NCBI GenBank assembly: GCA_050116415.1
Contig: JASFOS010000019.1
Coordinates: 1-22,904 of the forward strand
Origin: JARRJY01 sp050116415
GTDB lineage: Bacteria; Pseudomonadota; Gammaproteobacteria; UBA6429; Thiohalophilaceae
Reading direction: 5' to 3'
Length of the DNA stretch: 22,904 nucleotides
How positions within the stretch are numbered: the stretch's first letter is position 1; the number at the start of each line of letters is the position of its first letter. The notes beneath the pieces are model-generated. The model worked only from the letters and a program-made list of their open reading frames with translations, ran no database searches and had not been told where the DNA came from. Below, one piece after another: positions 17,183-22,904 of the stretch. A program made the translations under genes and the position numbers.

Positions 17183-17431
17183 TTAATAGGCCGGGCTTGG
17201 CTCACTAACTTTACATGCAGGTCGCTGGTAGCTATGCGCGGGCATGTTATATTTATTGTTGAGACGGGAAACGGTTTCCTTGAGGTATTGTTCCACTTCC
17301 TTTTTATTCCCTTCACGATAACCGGTAATGCAGTTAACCTCGTTGGAGATCACATAATAAAACCACTTATAGTTGTCAACATTGTTCGGTGCGGGCACTT
17401 TTCTGAATTCAGCTATTCGGTAATTCGGCAT
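17183..17431 (-). CDS. Small orphan protein, 82 residues
   Basis: No family recognised. The product starts MPNYRIAEFRKVPAPNNVDN and includes KWFYYVISNEVNCITGYREG, followed by an amphipathic helix (KKEVEQYLKETVSRLNNKY) and a proline-rich tail with one Cys. There is no signal peptide or membrane helix, so it is probably cytoplasmic. I chose ATG 17431 because GAGGAA lies seven bases upstream; a GTG at 17437 is in frame but badly spaced. The codon pattern, ribosome site and similarity of its leader to that of the next gene support a real gene. It could be co-transcribed with the lipoprotein gene 80 bases downstream. Confidence 0.65.
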   Translation of the reverse strand: MPNYRIAEFRKVPAPNNVDNYKWFYYVISNEVNCITGYREGNKKEVEQYLKETVSRLNNKYNMPAHSYQRPACKVSEPSPAY

Positions 17432-17468
17432 AACCACGTTCCTCGTGTAAAAAACAGGTATCGTGGTT
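17432..17468 (-). promoter_or_regulatory. Leader hairpin enclosing the ribosome site of the 82-residue gene
   Basis: Arms AACCACG (17432-17438) and CGTGGTT (17462-17468) are perfectly complementary, with the Shine-Dalgarno sequence in the 23-base loop and the start codon directly after the 3' arm. Such folding could modulate translation. The pairing is exact, but its function is inference. Confidence 0.4.
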
Positions 17469-17531
17469 AACCTTAGCCTCGAGTTATGACAGTTTGGTGA
17501 ACAAGTGGTGTCAGGCAGGTTAAGTTTGTAA

Positions 17532-17560
17532 ACAGGTACATTGAATCACAATGTACCTGT
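17532..17560 (-). terminator. Probable metF terminator
   Basis: Perfect 12-bp stem ACAGGTACATTG / CAATGTACCTGT with a five-base loop, eight bases after the metF stop codon on the minus strand. It is followed by TTTACAAACTT, a weak T tract. It is the likely end of the metK-ahcY-metF operon. Termination may be inefficient or the hairpin may mainly protect the 3' end. Confidence 0.6.
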
Positions 17561-17568
17561 ATGCATGG

Positions 17569-18423
17569 TCAGGGTTTTAATCCAAGGTTATCCCAGATGG
17601 CCAGCGTCGGCGCAGCCTGGTTCATGGTATAAAAATGCAGACCGGGTGCACCGGCTTCCAGCAGCTGGTGACACATTTCGCTGACTACATCCTCACCAAA
17701 GGCCTTGATAGCTTCAATATCATCAGCAAACCCTTCCAGTCGTTTGCGTATCCAGCGTGGAATTTCAGCACCACACATGTCGGAAAAACGCGCCAACTGA
17801 GCATGGTTGGTAATCGGCATGATGCCCGGGATGATCGGCACATCAATGGCCAATGCCTCGCAGTCATCGATAAACCTGAAGTAGGCATCCGGGTTAAAGA
17901 AATACTGGGTAATGGCACTATTGGCACCGGCATCGATCTTGCGCTTGAAATTGCGCAAGTCGTCCATCGCCGATTTGGCCTGGGGATGAAATTCGGGATA
18001 CGCAGCCACCTCGATCTTGAAATGATCGCCGGTTTCCTTGCGGATAAATTCCACCAGTTCATTGGCAAAGTGCAGCTCACCGCTGGCACCCATTCCAGAA
18101 GGCAGGTCACCGCGCAGTGCGACTACGCGGTTAATGCCATCCTCGATAAAACCCTGCAGGATTTCACGAATGTTGTCCCGCGTCGAGCCGATACAGGACA
18201 GGTGCGGTGCGGCATCATAGCCCTCGGCAATAATGTCGGCCACGGTATCAAAGGTGCCTTTTTGCGTGCTGCCACCTGCGCCGTAGGTAACCGAATAGAA
18301 AGCCGGTTGCATTACCTCAGCCAGGCGGGCACGGGTGGCCTTGAGCTTTTCCGCACCCTCGGGGGTCTTGGGTGGGAAAAACTCAACACTGTATACCGGT
18401 TTATGTTTCTGTTGTGATTCCAT
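17569..18423 (-). CDS. metF: 5,10-methylenetetrahydrofolate reductase
   Basis: FAD-dependent reductase making 5-methyl-THF, the methyl donor for homocysteine to methionine. The 284-residue length is normal for bacterial MetF. Motifs seen: SVEFFPPKTPEGAEKL at the start, YSVTYGAGGST, HLSCIGSTRDNI, VALRGDLP, the flavin-binding GANSAITQYFFNPDAYF, VPIIPGIMPI, and the C-terminal GLHFYTMNQA. It lies 32 bases after ahcY with AAGGAAC before its ATG, so the two form one transcription unit. The methionine synthase needed to close the cycle is not in the window. Confidence 0.97.
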   Translation of the reverse strand: MESQQKHKPVYSVEFFPPKTPEGAEKLKATRARLAEVMQPAFYSVTYGAGGSTQKGTFDTVADIIAEGYDAAPHLSCIGSTRDNIREILQGFIEDGINRVVALRGDLPSGMGASGELHFANELVEFIRKETGDHFKIEVAAYPEFHPQAKSAMDDLRNFKRKIDAGANSAITQYFFNPDAYFRFIDDCEALAIDVPIIPGIMPITNHAQLARFSDMCGAEIPRWIRKRLEGFADDIEAIKAFGEDVVSEMCHQLLEAGAPGLHFYTMNQAAPTLAIWDNLGLKP

Positions 18424-18455
18424 CGAAACAGTTCCTTGTAAACAGGCTGAGCAGA

Positions 18456-19871
18456 CTAGTAACGGTAGTGTTCAGGTTTATACGGACCTTCTACCGGTAC
18501 ACCAATGTAGTCGGCCTGTTCCTGGCTAAGTTCAGTCAGGTGCGCACCGATTTTTTTCAGGTGCAAGCGCGCAACTTTTTCATCCAGTACCTTGGGCAGG
18601 ATATAAACCTGGTTGTCATACTTGTCGGCGTGATTGAAGAATTCAATCTGTGCCATCACCTGGTTGGTGAACGAAGCAGACATTACGAAGCTTGGATGAC
18701 CGGTGGCACAGCCCAGGTTCACCAGGCGACCTTTGGCTAACACGATGATACGTTTGCCGTCCGGGAAGATCACGTGATCGACCTGGGGCTTGATTTCTTC
18801 CCACTGGTACTGTTGCAGCGAGGCGATGTTGATTTCCGAGTCGAAGTGCCCGATGTTGCAAACAATGGCTTCGTTTTTCATGGCCGCCATGTGATCGTGG
18901 TCAATCACGTTAACGTTACCGGTGGTGGTTACAAAGATATCACCGTGTTTACAGGCTTCGTTCATATCAACCACGCGGTAGCCTTCCATTGCCGCCTGCA
19001 GGGCACAAATAGGATCTATCTCGGTTACCCAAACCGTTGCACCCATGCCACGGTAGGCCTGGGCACAGCCTTTGCCCACGTCACCGTAACCCAGTACCAC
19101 GCAAATCTTGCCGGCTATCATCACATCGGTCGCGCGCTTGATACTGTCAATCAATGATTCACGACAACCGTACAGGTTATCGAATTTTGACTTGGTGGCC
19201 GAGTCGTTAACATTCATGGCCGGGAACAACAGTTGGCCGTTTTTCTGCATTTCGTACAAGCGATGCACACCGGTGGTGGTTTCTTCGGTTACACCCTTGA
19301 TACTTTCGGCGATTTTCTGCCACTTGGTATTGTCTTTTTCCAGGTTGCGACGTAGTACGTCCAGCACCGCCACCCATTCCTCGTTATCGTCGGACTTGGC
19401 ATCAGGGACCTGACCGGCTTGTTCAAATTCAACCCCCTTGTGGACCAGCAGGGTTGCATCACCACCGTCATCTAGAATCATGTTGGGCAGCTTGCCATCC
19501 GGCCAGCTTAGTGCCTGTTCCGTGCACCACCAGTATTCCTCGATGGTTTCACCTTTCCAGGCATATACCGGGATACCTTGTGCGGCAATGGCGGCGGCGG
19601 CATGGTCCTGGGTTGAGAAAATATTGCAGGATACCCAGCGTACTTCTGCACCCAGTGCCACCAGGGTTTCGATTAACACCGCGGTCTGGATCGTCATGTG
19701 CAGGCTACCCATGATGCGGGCGCCTTTTAACGGCTGGCTGTCACCGTATTCCTCACGTAATGCCATCAGGCCAGGCATTTCGGTTTCGGCAATGGAAATC
19801 TCCTTGCGACCCCAGTCAGCCAGCGAAATATCGGCAACTTTATAATCAGTAAAACCTTCAGGTACGGACAT
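18456..19871 (-). CDS. ahcY: S-adenosylhomocysteine hydrolase
   Basis: NAD-dependent enzyme that splits SAH, the inhibitory product of methyltransferases, into adenosine and homocysteine. It has 471 residues, a normal bacterial length. Seen are GSLHMTIQTAVLIETL, SCNIFSTQDHAAAAIA, the substrate-site NVNDSATKSKFDN, the NAD-binding GYGDVGKGCAQ, TTTGNVNVIDHDHM, and the canonical C-terminus GPYKPEHYRY that closes over the cofactor. A strong Shine-Dalgarno sequence (AGGAGAT) precedes ATG 19871. An SAH riboswitch occupies the leader directly upstream, which supports both function and start. Confidence 0.98.
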   Translation of the reverse strand: MSVPEGFTDYKVADISLADWGRKEISIAETEMPGLMALREEYGDSQPLKGARIMGSLHMTIQTAVLIETLVALGAEVRWVSCNIFSTQDHAAAAIAAQGIPVYAWKGETIEEYWWCTEQALSWPDGKLPNMILDDGGDATLLVHKGVEFEQAGQVPDAKSDDNEEWVAVLDVLRRNLEKDNTKWQKIAESIKGVTEETTTGVHRLYEMQKNGQLLFPAMNVNDSATKSKFDNLYGCRESLIDSIKRATDVMIAGKICVVLGYGDVGKGCAQAYRGMGATVWVTEIDPICALQAAMEGYRVVDMNEACKHGDIFVTTTGNVNVIDHDHMAAMKNEAIVCNIGHFDSEINIASLQQYQWEEIKPQVDHVIFPDGKRIIVLAKGRLVNLGCATGHPSFVMSASFTNQVMAQIEFFNHADKYDNQVYILPKVLDEKVARLHLKKIGAHLTELSQEQADYIGVPVEGPYKPEHYRY

Positions 19872-19908
19872 GTCTCATCTCCTATATATCAAACTTAATA
19901 AAATACAG

Positions 19909-19982
19909 GGTGAGCGCCGTTGGTAAGAATTTACCTGTGTCCAACGAGCCTGACGGAGAGAATTCCGCTGCAGCGCCCCTCG
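19909..19982 (-). promoter_or_regulatory. SAH riboswitch controlling ahcY
   Basis: Reading the minus strand, the conserved blocks of the SAH riboswitch occur in order: GAGGGGCGCTGC (19981-19970), CAGGCTCG (19952-19945) and AACGGCGCTCACC (19921-19909). CGAG at the 5' side pairs with CTCG of the second block (P1). A CGG/CCG hairpin lies between, and GGTAA/TTACC (19935-19922) forms the last hairpin. The class is known to activate ahcY when SAH accumulates. It ends 37 bases before ATG 19871 with no terminator between, so control is probably at translation or RNA stability. Confidence 0.92.
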
Positions 19983-20003
19983 AAGGACTGGACAGGAATG
20001 GGT

Positions 20004-20032
20004 ATTTTAACTGCTTGTATCGCCCGGGTAAA
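20004..20032 (-). promoter_or_regulatory. Probable ahcY promoter
   Basis: On the minus strand TTTACC (20032-20027), a 17-base spacer and TAAAAT (20009-20004) form a fair sigma-70 pair, four and five of six consensus bases. Transcription would start near 19997, about 15 bases before the SAH riboswitch, which is the expected position. ahcY could therefore be transcribed independently of metK. Confidence 0.55.
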
Positions 20033-20042
20033 ATTACCCGGG
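20023..20042. repeat. Inverted repeat overlapping the ahcY -35 region
   Basis: Arms CCCGGGTAA and TTACCCGGG with two bases between, 20 bases after the metK stop codon. There is no T run on either side, so it is a poor intrinsic terminator. It covers the putative -35 element, so it may be an operator. Alternatively it protects the metK 3' end. Confidence 0.55.
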
Positions 20043-20062
20043 GATACGCCTGTTAAATAGTG

Positions 20063-21220
20063 TTACAGGCCCGCGGCATCACGCAGGGCATCAGCTTTGT
20101 CGGTTTTTTCCCAGCTGACATTCAGATCTTCGCGACCAAAGTGGCCATAGGCCGCGGTGGGCGCATAAATGGGCTTCAACAGATCCAGCATTTTCACCAG
20201 GCCGCCGGCACGCAGGTCAAAATGTTCCCGCACCAGGGCGACAATACGGCTGTCTTCAACTTTTCCGGTACCGAAGGTCTGTACGCTGATGGAAGTCGGT
20301 TCAGCCACACCGATCGCATAAGACACCTGGACTTCACAACGCTCGGCCAGACCTGCGGCAACAATATTTTTTGCCACGTAGCGACCGGCATAGGCGGCAG
20401 AACGATCCACCTTGGAGGGATCCTTACCCGAGAAAGCACCGCCGCCGTGACGAGCCATACCGCCGTAGGTGTCTACGATAATTTTCCGGCCGGTCAGGCC
20501 ACAGTCTCCCACCGGGCCACCGATCACGAAGCGGCCGGTCGGGTTAATGAAATACTTGGTGTCCTTGGATAACCATTCTGCGGGTAGCACGGGCTTGATG
20601 ATTTCATCCATCACCGCTTCACGTAAGGTATCAGTAGTGATATCCGCGGCATGTTGGGTGGAAAGTACCACGGCATCGATACCCACCGGGGTATTGCCGT
20701 CGTAACGGAACGTGACCTGGCTTTTGGCATCGGGACGTAACCAGGACAGGGTACCGTTTTTACGTACTTCCGCCTGACGTTTTACCAGCCGATGGGCAAA
20801 GCTGATCGGGGCAGGCATTAATACGTCGGTTTCATTACAGGCATAGCCAAACATCAGGCCCTGGTCACCGGCCCCCTGTTCATGGGCCTCGCTTTCATCG
20901 ACACCCATGGCGATATCGGCTGATTGCTTGTCAATCGAAGTCAGGATCGCGCAGGATTCGTAATCAAACCCCATTTCCGAACTGTTGTAACCGATTTCCT
21001 TGATGCGGTTACGTACCACCTCGTTCATATCGACCCAGGCCGAGGTGGTAATTTCACCAGAGAGAACCACCATGCCGGTATTGACCATGGTTTCACAGGC
21101 CACGCGTGCCCTGGGATCCTGTTCCAGGATGGCATCAAGAATGGAATCAGAGATTTGATCGGCAACTTTGTCCGGATGACCTTCGGAGACAGATTCGGAT
21201 GTGAATAAGTGTTCGCTCAT
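20063..21220 (-). CDS. metK: S-adenosylmethionine synthetase
   Basis: Makes SAM from methionine and ATP in the cytosol. The 385-residue length is typical. Signatures seen: TSESVSEGHPDKVADQIS at the N-terminus, GAGDQGLMFGYA (family signature), GGPVGDCGLTGRKII, and GGGAFSGKDPSKVDRS with the phosphate-binding loop. Shine-Dalgarno GAGGGAA precedes ATG 21220. It is first of the metK-ahcY-metF run. A terminator and a SAM-II-like aptamer occupy the 5' leader, so expression is probably shut off by its own product. No MetJ-box repeats (AGACGTCT-like) are seen upstream. Confidence 0.98.
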   Translation of the reverse strand: MSEHLFTSESVSEGHPDKVADQISDSILDAILEQDPRARVACETMVNTGMVVLSGEITTSAWVDMNEVVRNRIKEIGYNSSEMGFDYESCAILTSIDKQSADIAMGVDESEAHEQGAGDQGLMFGYACNETDVLMPAPISFAHRLVKRQAEVRKNGTLSWLRPDAKSQVTFRYDGNTPVGIDAVVLSTQHAADITTDTLREAVMDEIIKPVLPAEWLSKDTKYFINPTGRFVIGGPVGDCGLTGRKIIVDTYGGMARHGGGAFSGKDPSKVDRSAAYAGRYVAKNIVAAGLAERCEVQVSYAIGVAEPTSISVQTFGTGKVEDSRIVALVREHFDLRAGGLVKMLDLLKPIYAPTAAYGHFGREDLNVSWEKTDKADALRDAAGL

Positions 21221-21240
21221 GGTGTTATTTCCCTCAAAAT

Positions 21241-21279
21241 AAAAAACCCGCTTTAGCTCGAGACTAAAGCGGGTTTTTT
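21241..21279 (-). terminator. Leader terminator (attenuator) of metK
   Basis: Stem CCCGCTTTAG / CTAAAGCGGG with a seven-base loop, flanked by A6 and T6 so that up to 16 bp can pair. It is a textbook intrinsic terminator readable in both directions. No gene ends here: the flanking genes diverge, and it lies only 20 bases before the metK start codon. Its logical role is transcription attenuation in the metK leader. Confidence 0.88.
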
Positions 21280-21291
21280 AAATTCGATATT

Positions 21292-21349
21292 ATTCACTCG
21301 CTTTAGCCGTATTTTTTAAGCGCCCGCAATCTGAATTCAAATCGGCGCT
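21292..21349 (-). promoter_or_regulatory. SAM-II-like riboswitch in the metK leader
   Basis: Minus-strand RNA: P1 arms AGCGCC (21349-21344) and GGCGCU (21324-21319) enclose a 19-base loop that starts GAUUU and contains AUUGC. After P1 comes an A-rich joining strand and GGCUAAAGCG (21308-21299). GAUUU, AUUGC, the A-rich joiner and GCUAAA are the conserved blocks of SAM-II in that order, with similar spacing. Loop AUUCA (21336-21332) can pair with UGAAU (21296-21292) as a pseudoknot, a SAM-II feature. The 3' block also pairs with the terminator arm, which gives a switch. Confidence 0.8.
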
Positions 21350-21359
21350 GTTGGGGACT

Positions 21360-21388
21360 ATTATTCAGTAGTCATTATAGGATGTCAA
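21360..21388 (-). promoter_or_regulatory. Probable metK promoter
   Basis: Minus strand: perfect TTGACA (21388-21383), 17-base spacer, AATAAT (21365-21360; five of six). Predicted start near 21353, only a few bases before the 5' arm of the SAM-II-like P1 stem. A TATAAT at 21379-21374 lies inside the spacer but has no matching -35 element. Confidence 0.7.
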
Positions 21389-21516
21389 AGAAATTAGTCG
21401 TTATTCAAGCCGGGTTGGTATTTGTTATGATTGCCAGGCTATAACCTGTCCGGCTGAAGCAAAGTTGGAATGAATTACTGTATGTTTAATCCACCCAAAC
21501 ACAAAGGATATTAATC

Positions 21517-22074
21517 ATGGTAAGTCTGGAAACCCCGGTATGTGATTTTGGTGCGCCGGCAATCGATTTTGAATTACCCGGTGTCGATGGCAAGAACTGG
21601 ACACTGGCTGATTGCAAAGGTGAGAACGGTTTGCTGGTGATGTTCATCTGTAACCATTGCCCTTACGTCAAGGCGATACGCGAGCGCCTGGTGCGTGATA
21701 CCCGTGAATTAATGGAACACGGGATCAATAGTGTCGCCATCATGGCCAATGACCCGGCCCTGTACGAGGAAGACTCGTTTGAGAACATGAAAAAAGTGGC
21801 CGCCGAGTACGATTTCCCCTTTCCTTATTTAATCGATGAGTCCCAGCAGGTTGCCAAAGCCTACGGCGCGGTATGTACGCCGGATTTCTTCGGCTATAAC
21901 GCCAACCTGGAGCTCCAGTACCGCGGCCGCCTGGACGCCAGCCGCAAGGAAACCGCAGCAGCGGATGCGCGGCGTGACCTGTTCGAAGCCATGCTGGAAG
22001 TGGCCAGGACCGGCAAGGGTCCGGCCGAGCAAATTCCCAGCATGGGCTGCTCTATTAAATGGAAAGACGAGTAA
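21517..22074 (+). CDS. Thioredoxin-fold redoxin (AhpC/TSA-like)
   Basis: A 185-residue thioredoxin-fold protein of the peroxiredoxin-like group. Seen: FGAPAIDFELPGVDGKNWTL (N-terminal redoxin strand), active-site region LLVMFICNHCPYVKAI with a CxxC motif (CNHC), VAIMANDPALYEEDSFENMK, and YGAVCTPDFFGYNANLELQY with the cis-Pro region (TPD). There is no signal peptide, so it is probably cytoplasmic. The CNHCPYVKA motif defines a widespread uncharacterised family annotated as thioredoxin family protein. The substrate is unknown. It is divergent from metK, with its own weak leader (AAAGGA before ATG 21517). Confidence 0.88.
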   Translation: MVSLETPVCDFGAPAIDFELPGVDGKNWTLADCKGENGLLVMFICNHCPYVKAIRERLVRDTRELMEHGINSVAIMANDPALYEEDSFENMKKVAAEYDFPFPYLIDESQQVAKAYGAVCTPDFFGYNANLELQYRGRLDASRKETAAADARRDLFEAMLEVARTGKGPAEQIPSMGCSIKWKDE

Positions 22075-22452
22075 ATGCGCCGAAAGTGGAAAAATAGCGC
22101 CCGGCGGGGCGGGGTGCAAATCCTGCTGCCGCGCTAAATTGCTGAAAAGTAAAATAAAAATAGCTTATTTTGCTGTTAACTCCCTTTATCACCCGGTAAT
22201 TTGCAACCGTTCCGTGCTTGCCCGTGGGCAGTAAAAAATGGGACAATTGCCGGCTCGTCATGCGGGGAGGATATTCCAAGGCTGAAAAAGCCCGGTTTAG
22301 AGGCGTACCAACAGCGGAATCCCGTGTAGAAAAACAAATGAATTTTGGGGAGATGTGGTCAGCTGCATGTCCCACGGCGGCATTTTCCCGATTTATCCAG
22401 GGCAAAGCGCCGCAGCAGATTTTTATTTTTTGAATTAAAACAGGAGTGACCT
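22075..22452 (+). other. Intergenic region redoxin / transketolase
   Basis: 378 bases without a credible gene. A GC-rich stem (AGCGC/GCGCT, 22096-22135) follows the redoxin gene but has no T run. A weak promoter is TTGCCG (22247-22252), 17 bases, GATATT (22270-22275). Further on are a GGCU/AGCC hairpin near 22279 and possible pairing of GGAUAUUCC with GGAAUCC (about 22267-22323). A terminator-like hairpin lies directly before the transketolase ribosome site. Confidence 0.45.
22362..22431 (+). terminator. Terminator-like hairpin in the transketolase leader
   Basis: Nested stem GCTG/CAGC (22362-22365 with 22413-22416), CGGCG/CGCCG (22375-22379 with 22408-22412) and CCC/GGG (22387-22389 with 22400-22402), with bulges. 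The 3' arm is followed by AGATTTTTATTTTTT. It ends about 10 bases before the AGGAG ribosome site of transketolase. It may be an attenuator or a late terminator for the redoxin gene. The bulged stem makes it weaker than the metK element. Confidence 0.45.
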
Positions 22453-22904
22453 ATGTCAGCTCGTAGAAACCTTGCTAATGCCGTTCGTGCTTTGAGTATG
22501 GATGCCGTACAAAAAGCTAACTCTGGCCACCCCGGTGCGCCTATGGGGATGGCGGATATCGCCGAAGTACTGTGGAACGACCACATGAACCATAACCCGG
22601 CTAACCCGAAGTGGGCCAACCGCGACCGTTTCGTTCTGTCCAACGGCCATGGCTCTATGCTGATCTACTCATTACTGCACCTGACTGGCTATGACCTGTC
22701 GCTCGACGATCTGAAGCAATTCCGTCAGCTGCACTCCAAGACCCCAGGTCACCCTGAGTACGGTTATGCGCCGGGCGTTGAAACCACCACTGGTCCACTG
22801 GGCCAGGGGATCACCAATGCCGTGGGTATGGCGATTGCCGAAAAGGCCCTGGCGGGACAATTCAACCAGAAAGGCCACAACATCGTCGACCACCACACCT
22901 ACGT
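22453..22904 (+). CDS. tkt: Transketolase, N-terminal 150 codons
   Basis: Thiamine-diphosphate enzyme of the pentose phosphate or Calvin cycle, moving two-carbon units between sugar phosphates. Only the first 150 of roughly 660 residues are in the window. Signatures: RALSMDAVQKANSGHPGAPM, RDRFVLSNGHGSMLIYSLLH, and the diphosphate-binding TTGPLGQGITNAVGMAIAEK. Shine-Dalgarno AGGAG (22442-22446) precedes ATG 22453. No stop or frameshift occurs before the window edge. Whether it serves carbon fixation or the pentose phosphate pathway cannot be told from this fragment. Confidence 0.96.
   Translation, partial: MSARRNLANAVRALSMDAVQKANSGHPGAPMGMADIAEVLWNDHMNHNPANPKWANRDRFVLSNGHGSMLIYSLLHLTGYDLSLDDLKQFRQLHSKTPGHPEYGYAPGVETTTGPLGQGITNAVGMAIAEKALAGQFNQKGHNIVDHHTY

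Noticed and set aside
17635..18417. 260-residue open frame on the plus strand
   Set aside because: It lies wholly antisense to metF, which has all family motifs. The translation has no domain and no ribosome site; it is a by-product of metF codon use.
21278..21296. Leader peptide starting GTG in the metK leader (VNNIEFKKPALVSS)
   Set aside because: It has no Met codons to sense methionine and a poor ribosome site. The SAM-II-like aptamer explains the attenuator better.
21374..21402. TATAAT at 21379-21374 as the metK -10 box
   Set aside because: No acceptable -35 at 16-18 bases. The TTGACA / AATAAT pair with 17-base spacing is better and places the start just before the aptamer.
21221..21516. 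MetJ operator before metK
   Set aside because: No tandem AGACGTCT-like boxes on either strand; control appears to be by RNA.
22096..22135. Terminator of the redoxin gene
   Set aside because: AGCGC/GCGCT stem with an internal wobble and no following T run; too weak to call a terminator.
1..22904. Mobile elements, CRISPR arrays, tRNA or rRNA genes
   Set aside because: No transposase or integrase frames, no regularly spaced repeats and no tRNA-like cloverleaf were seen on reading both strands.

Overview
The window reads as ordinary chromosome of a gammaproteobacterium with type IV pili. The evidence is a complete Pseudomonas-type Pil/Chp chemosensory cluster, a glutamate-cysteine ligase of the Acidithiobacillus-type family, and a SAM-cycle operon controlled by riboswitches. 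The genus cannot be fixed from the sequence alone. I see no insertion sequence, phage gene, tRNA, rRNA or CRISPR array.

Layout. (1) Positions 1-3443, minus strand: gshA-gshB (glutathione synthesis), apbE (a flavin-transferase lipoprotein) and the start of a small membrane protein that runs off the left edge. (2) Positions 3748-15690, plus strand: pilG, pilH, pilI, pilJ, pilK, chpA, chpB, chpC. These encode two response regulators, two CheW-like adaptors, the receptor, a methyltransferase, a giant multi-phosphotransfer histidine kinase and a methylesterase. Together they control twitching motility and probably surface-sensing cAMP signalling. (3) Positions 15703-17431, minus strand: rsmE (16S rRNA methylation), a lipoprotein of unknown function built from two tandem copies of one module, and an 82-residue orphan protein. 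(4) Positions 17569-21390, minus strand: metK, ahcY, metF, the SAM / SAH / methyl-folate cycle. (5) Positions 21517-22904, plus strand: a thioredoxin-fold redoxin and the first 150 codons of transketolase.

The most interesting region is the control of (4). The metK leader holds a sequence with the conserved blocks and P1 stem of a SAM-II riboswitch. It is followed by a strong intrinsic terminator placed only about 20 bases before the metK start codon, and the 3' end of the aptamer can pair with the terminator's 5' arm as an antiterminator. Downstream, the metK-ahcY gap carries a promoter-like sequence and a clear SAH riboswitch. The operon therefore appears to use two RNA sensors: SAM to shut off its own synthase, and SAH to switch on SAH hydrolase. 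A third terminator-like leader hairpin precedes transketolase.

Functional links: PilK consumes SAM and releases SAH, as does RsmE, and AhcY removes the SAH. The physical closeness of these genes may be coincidental.
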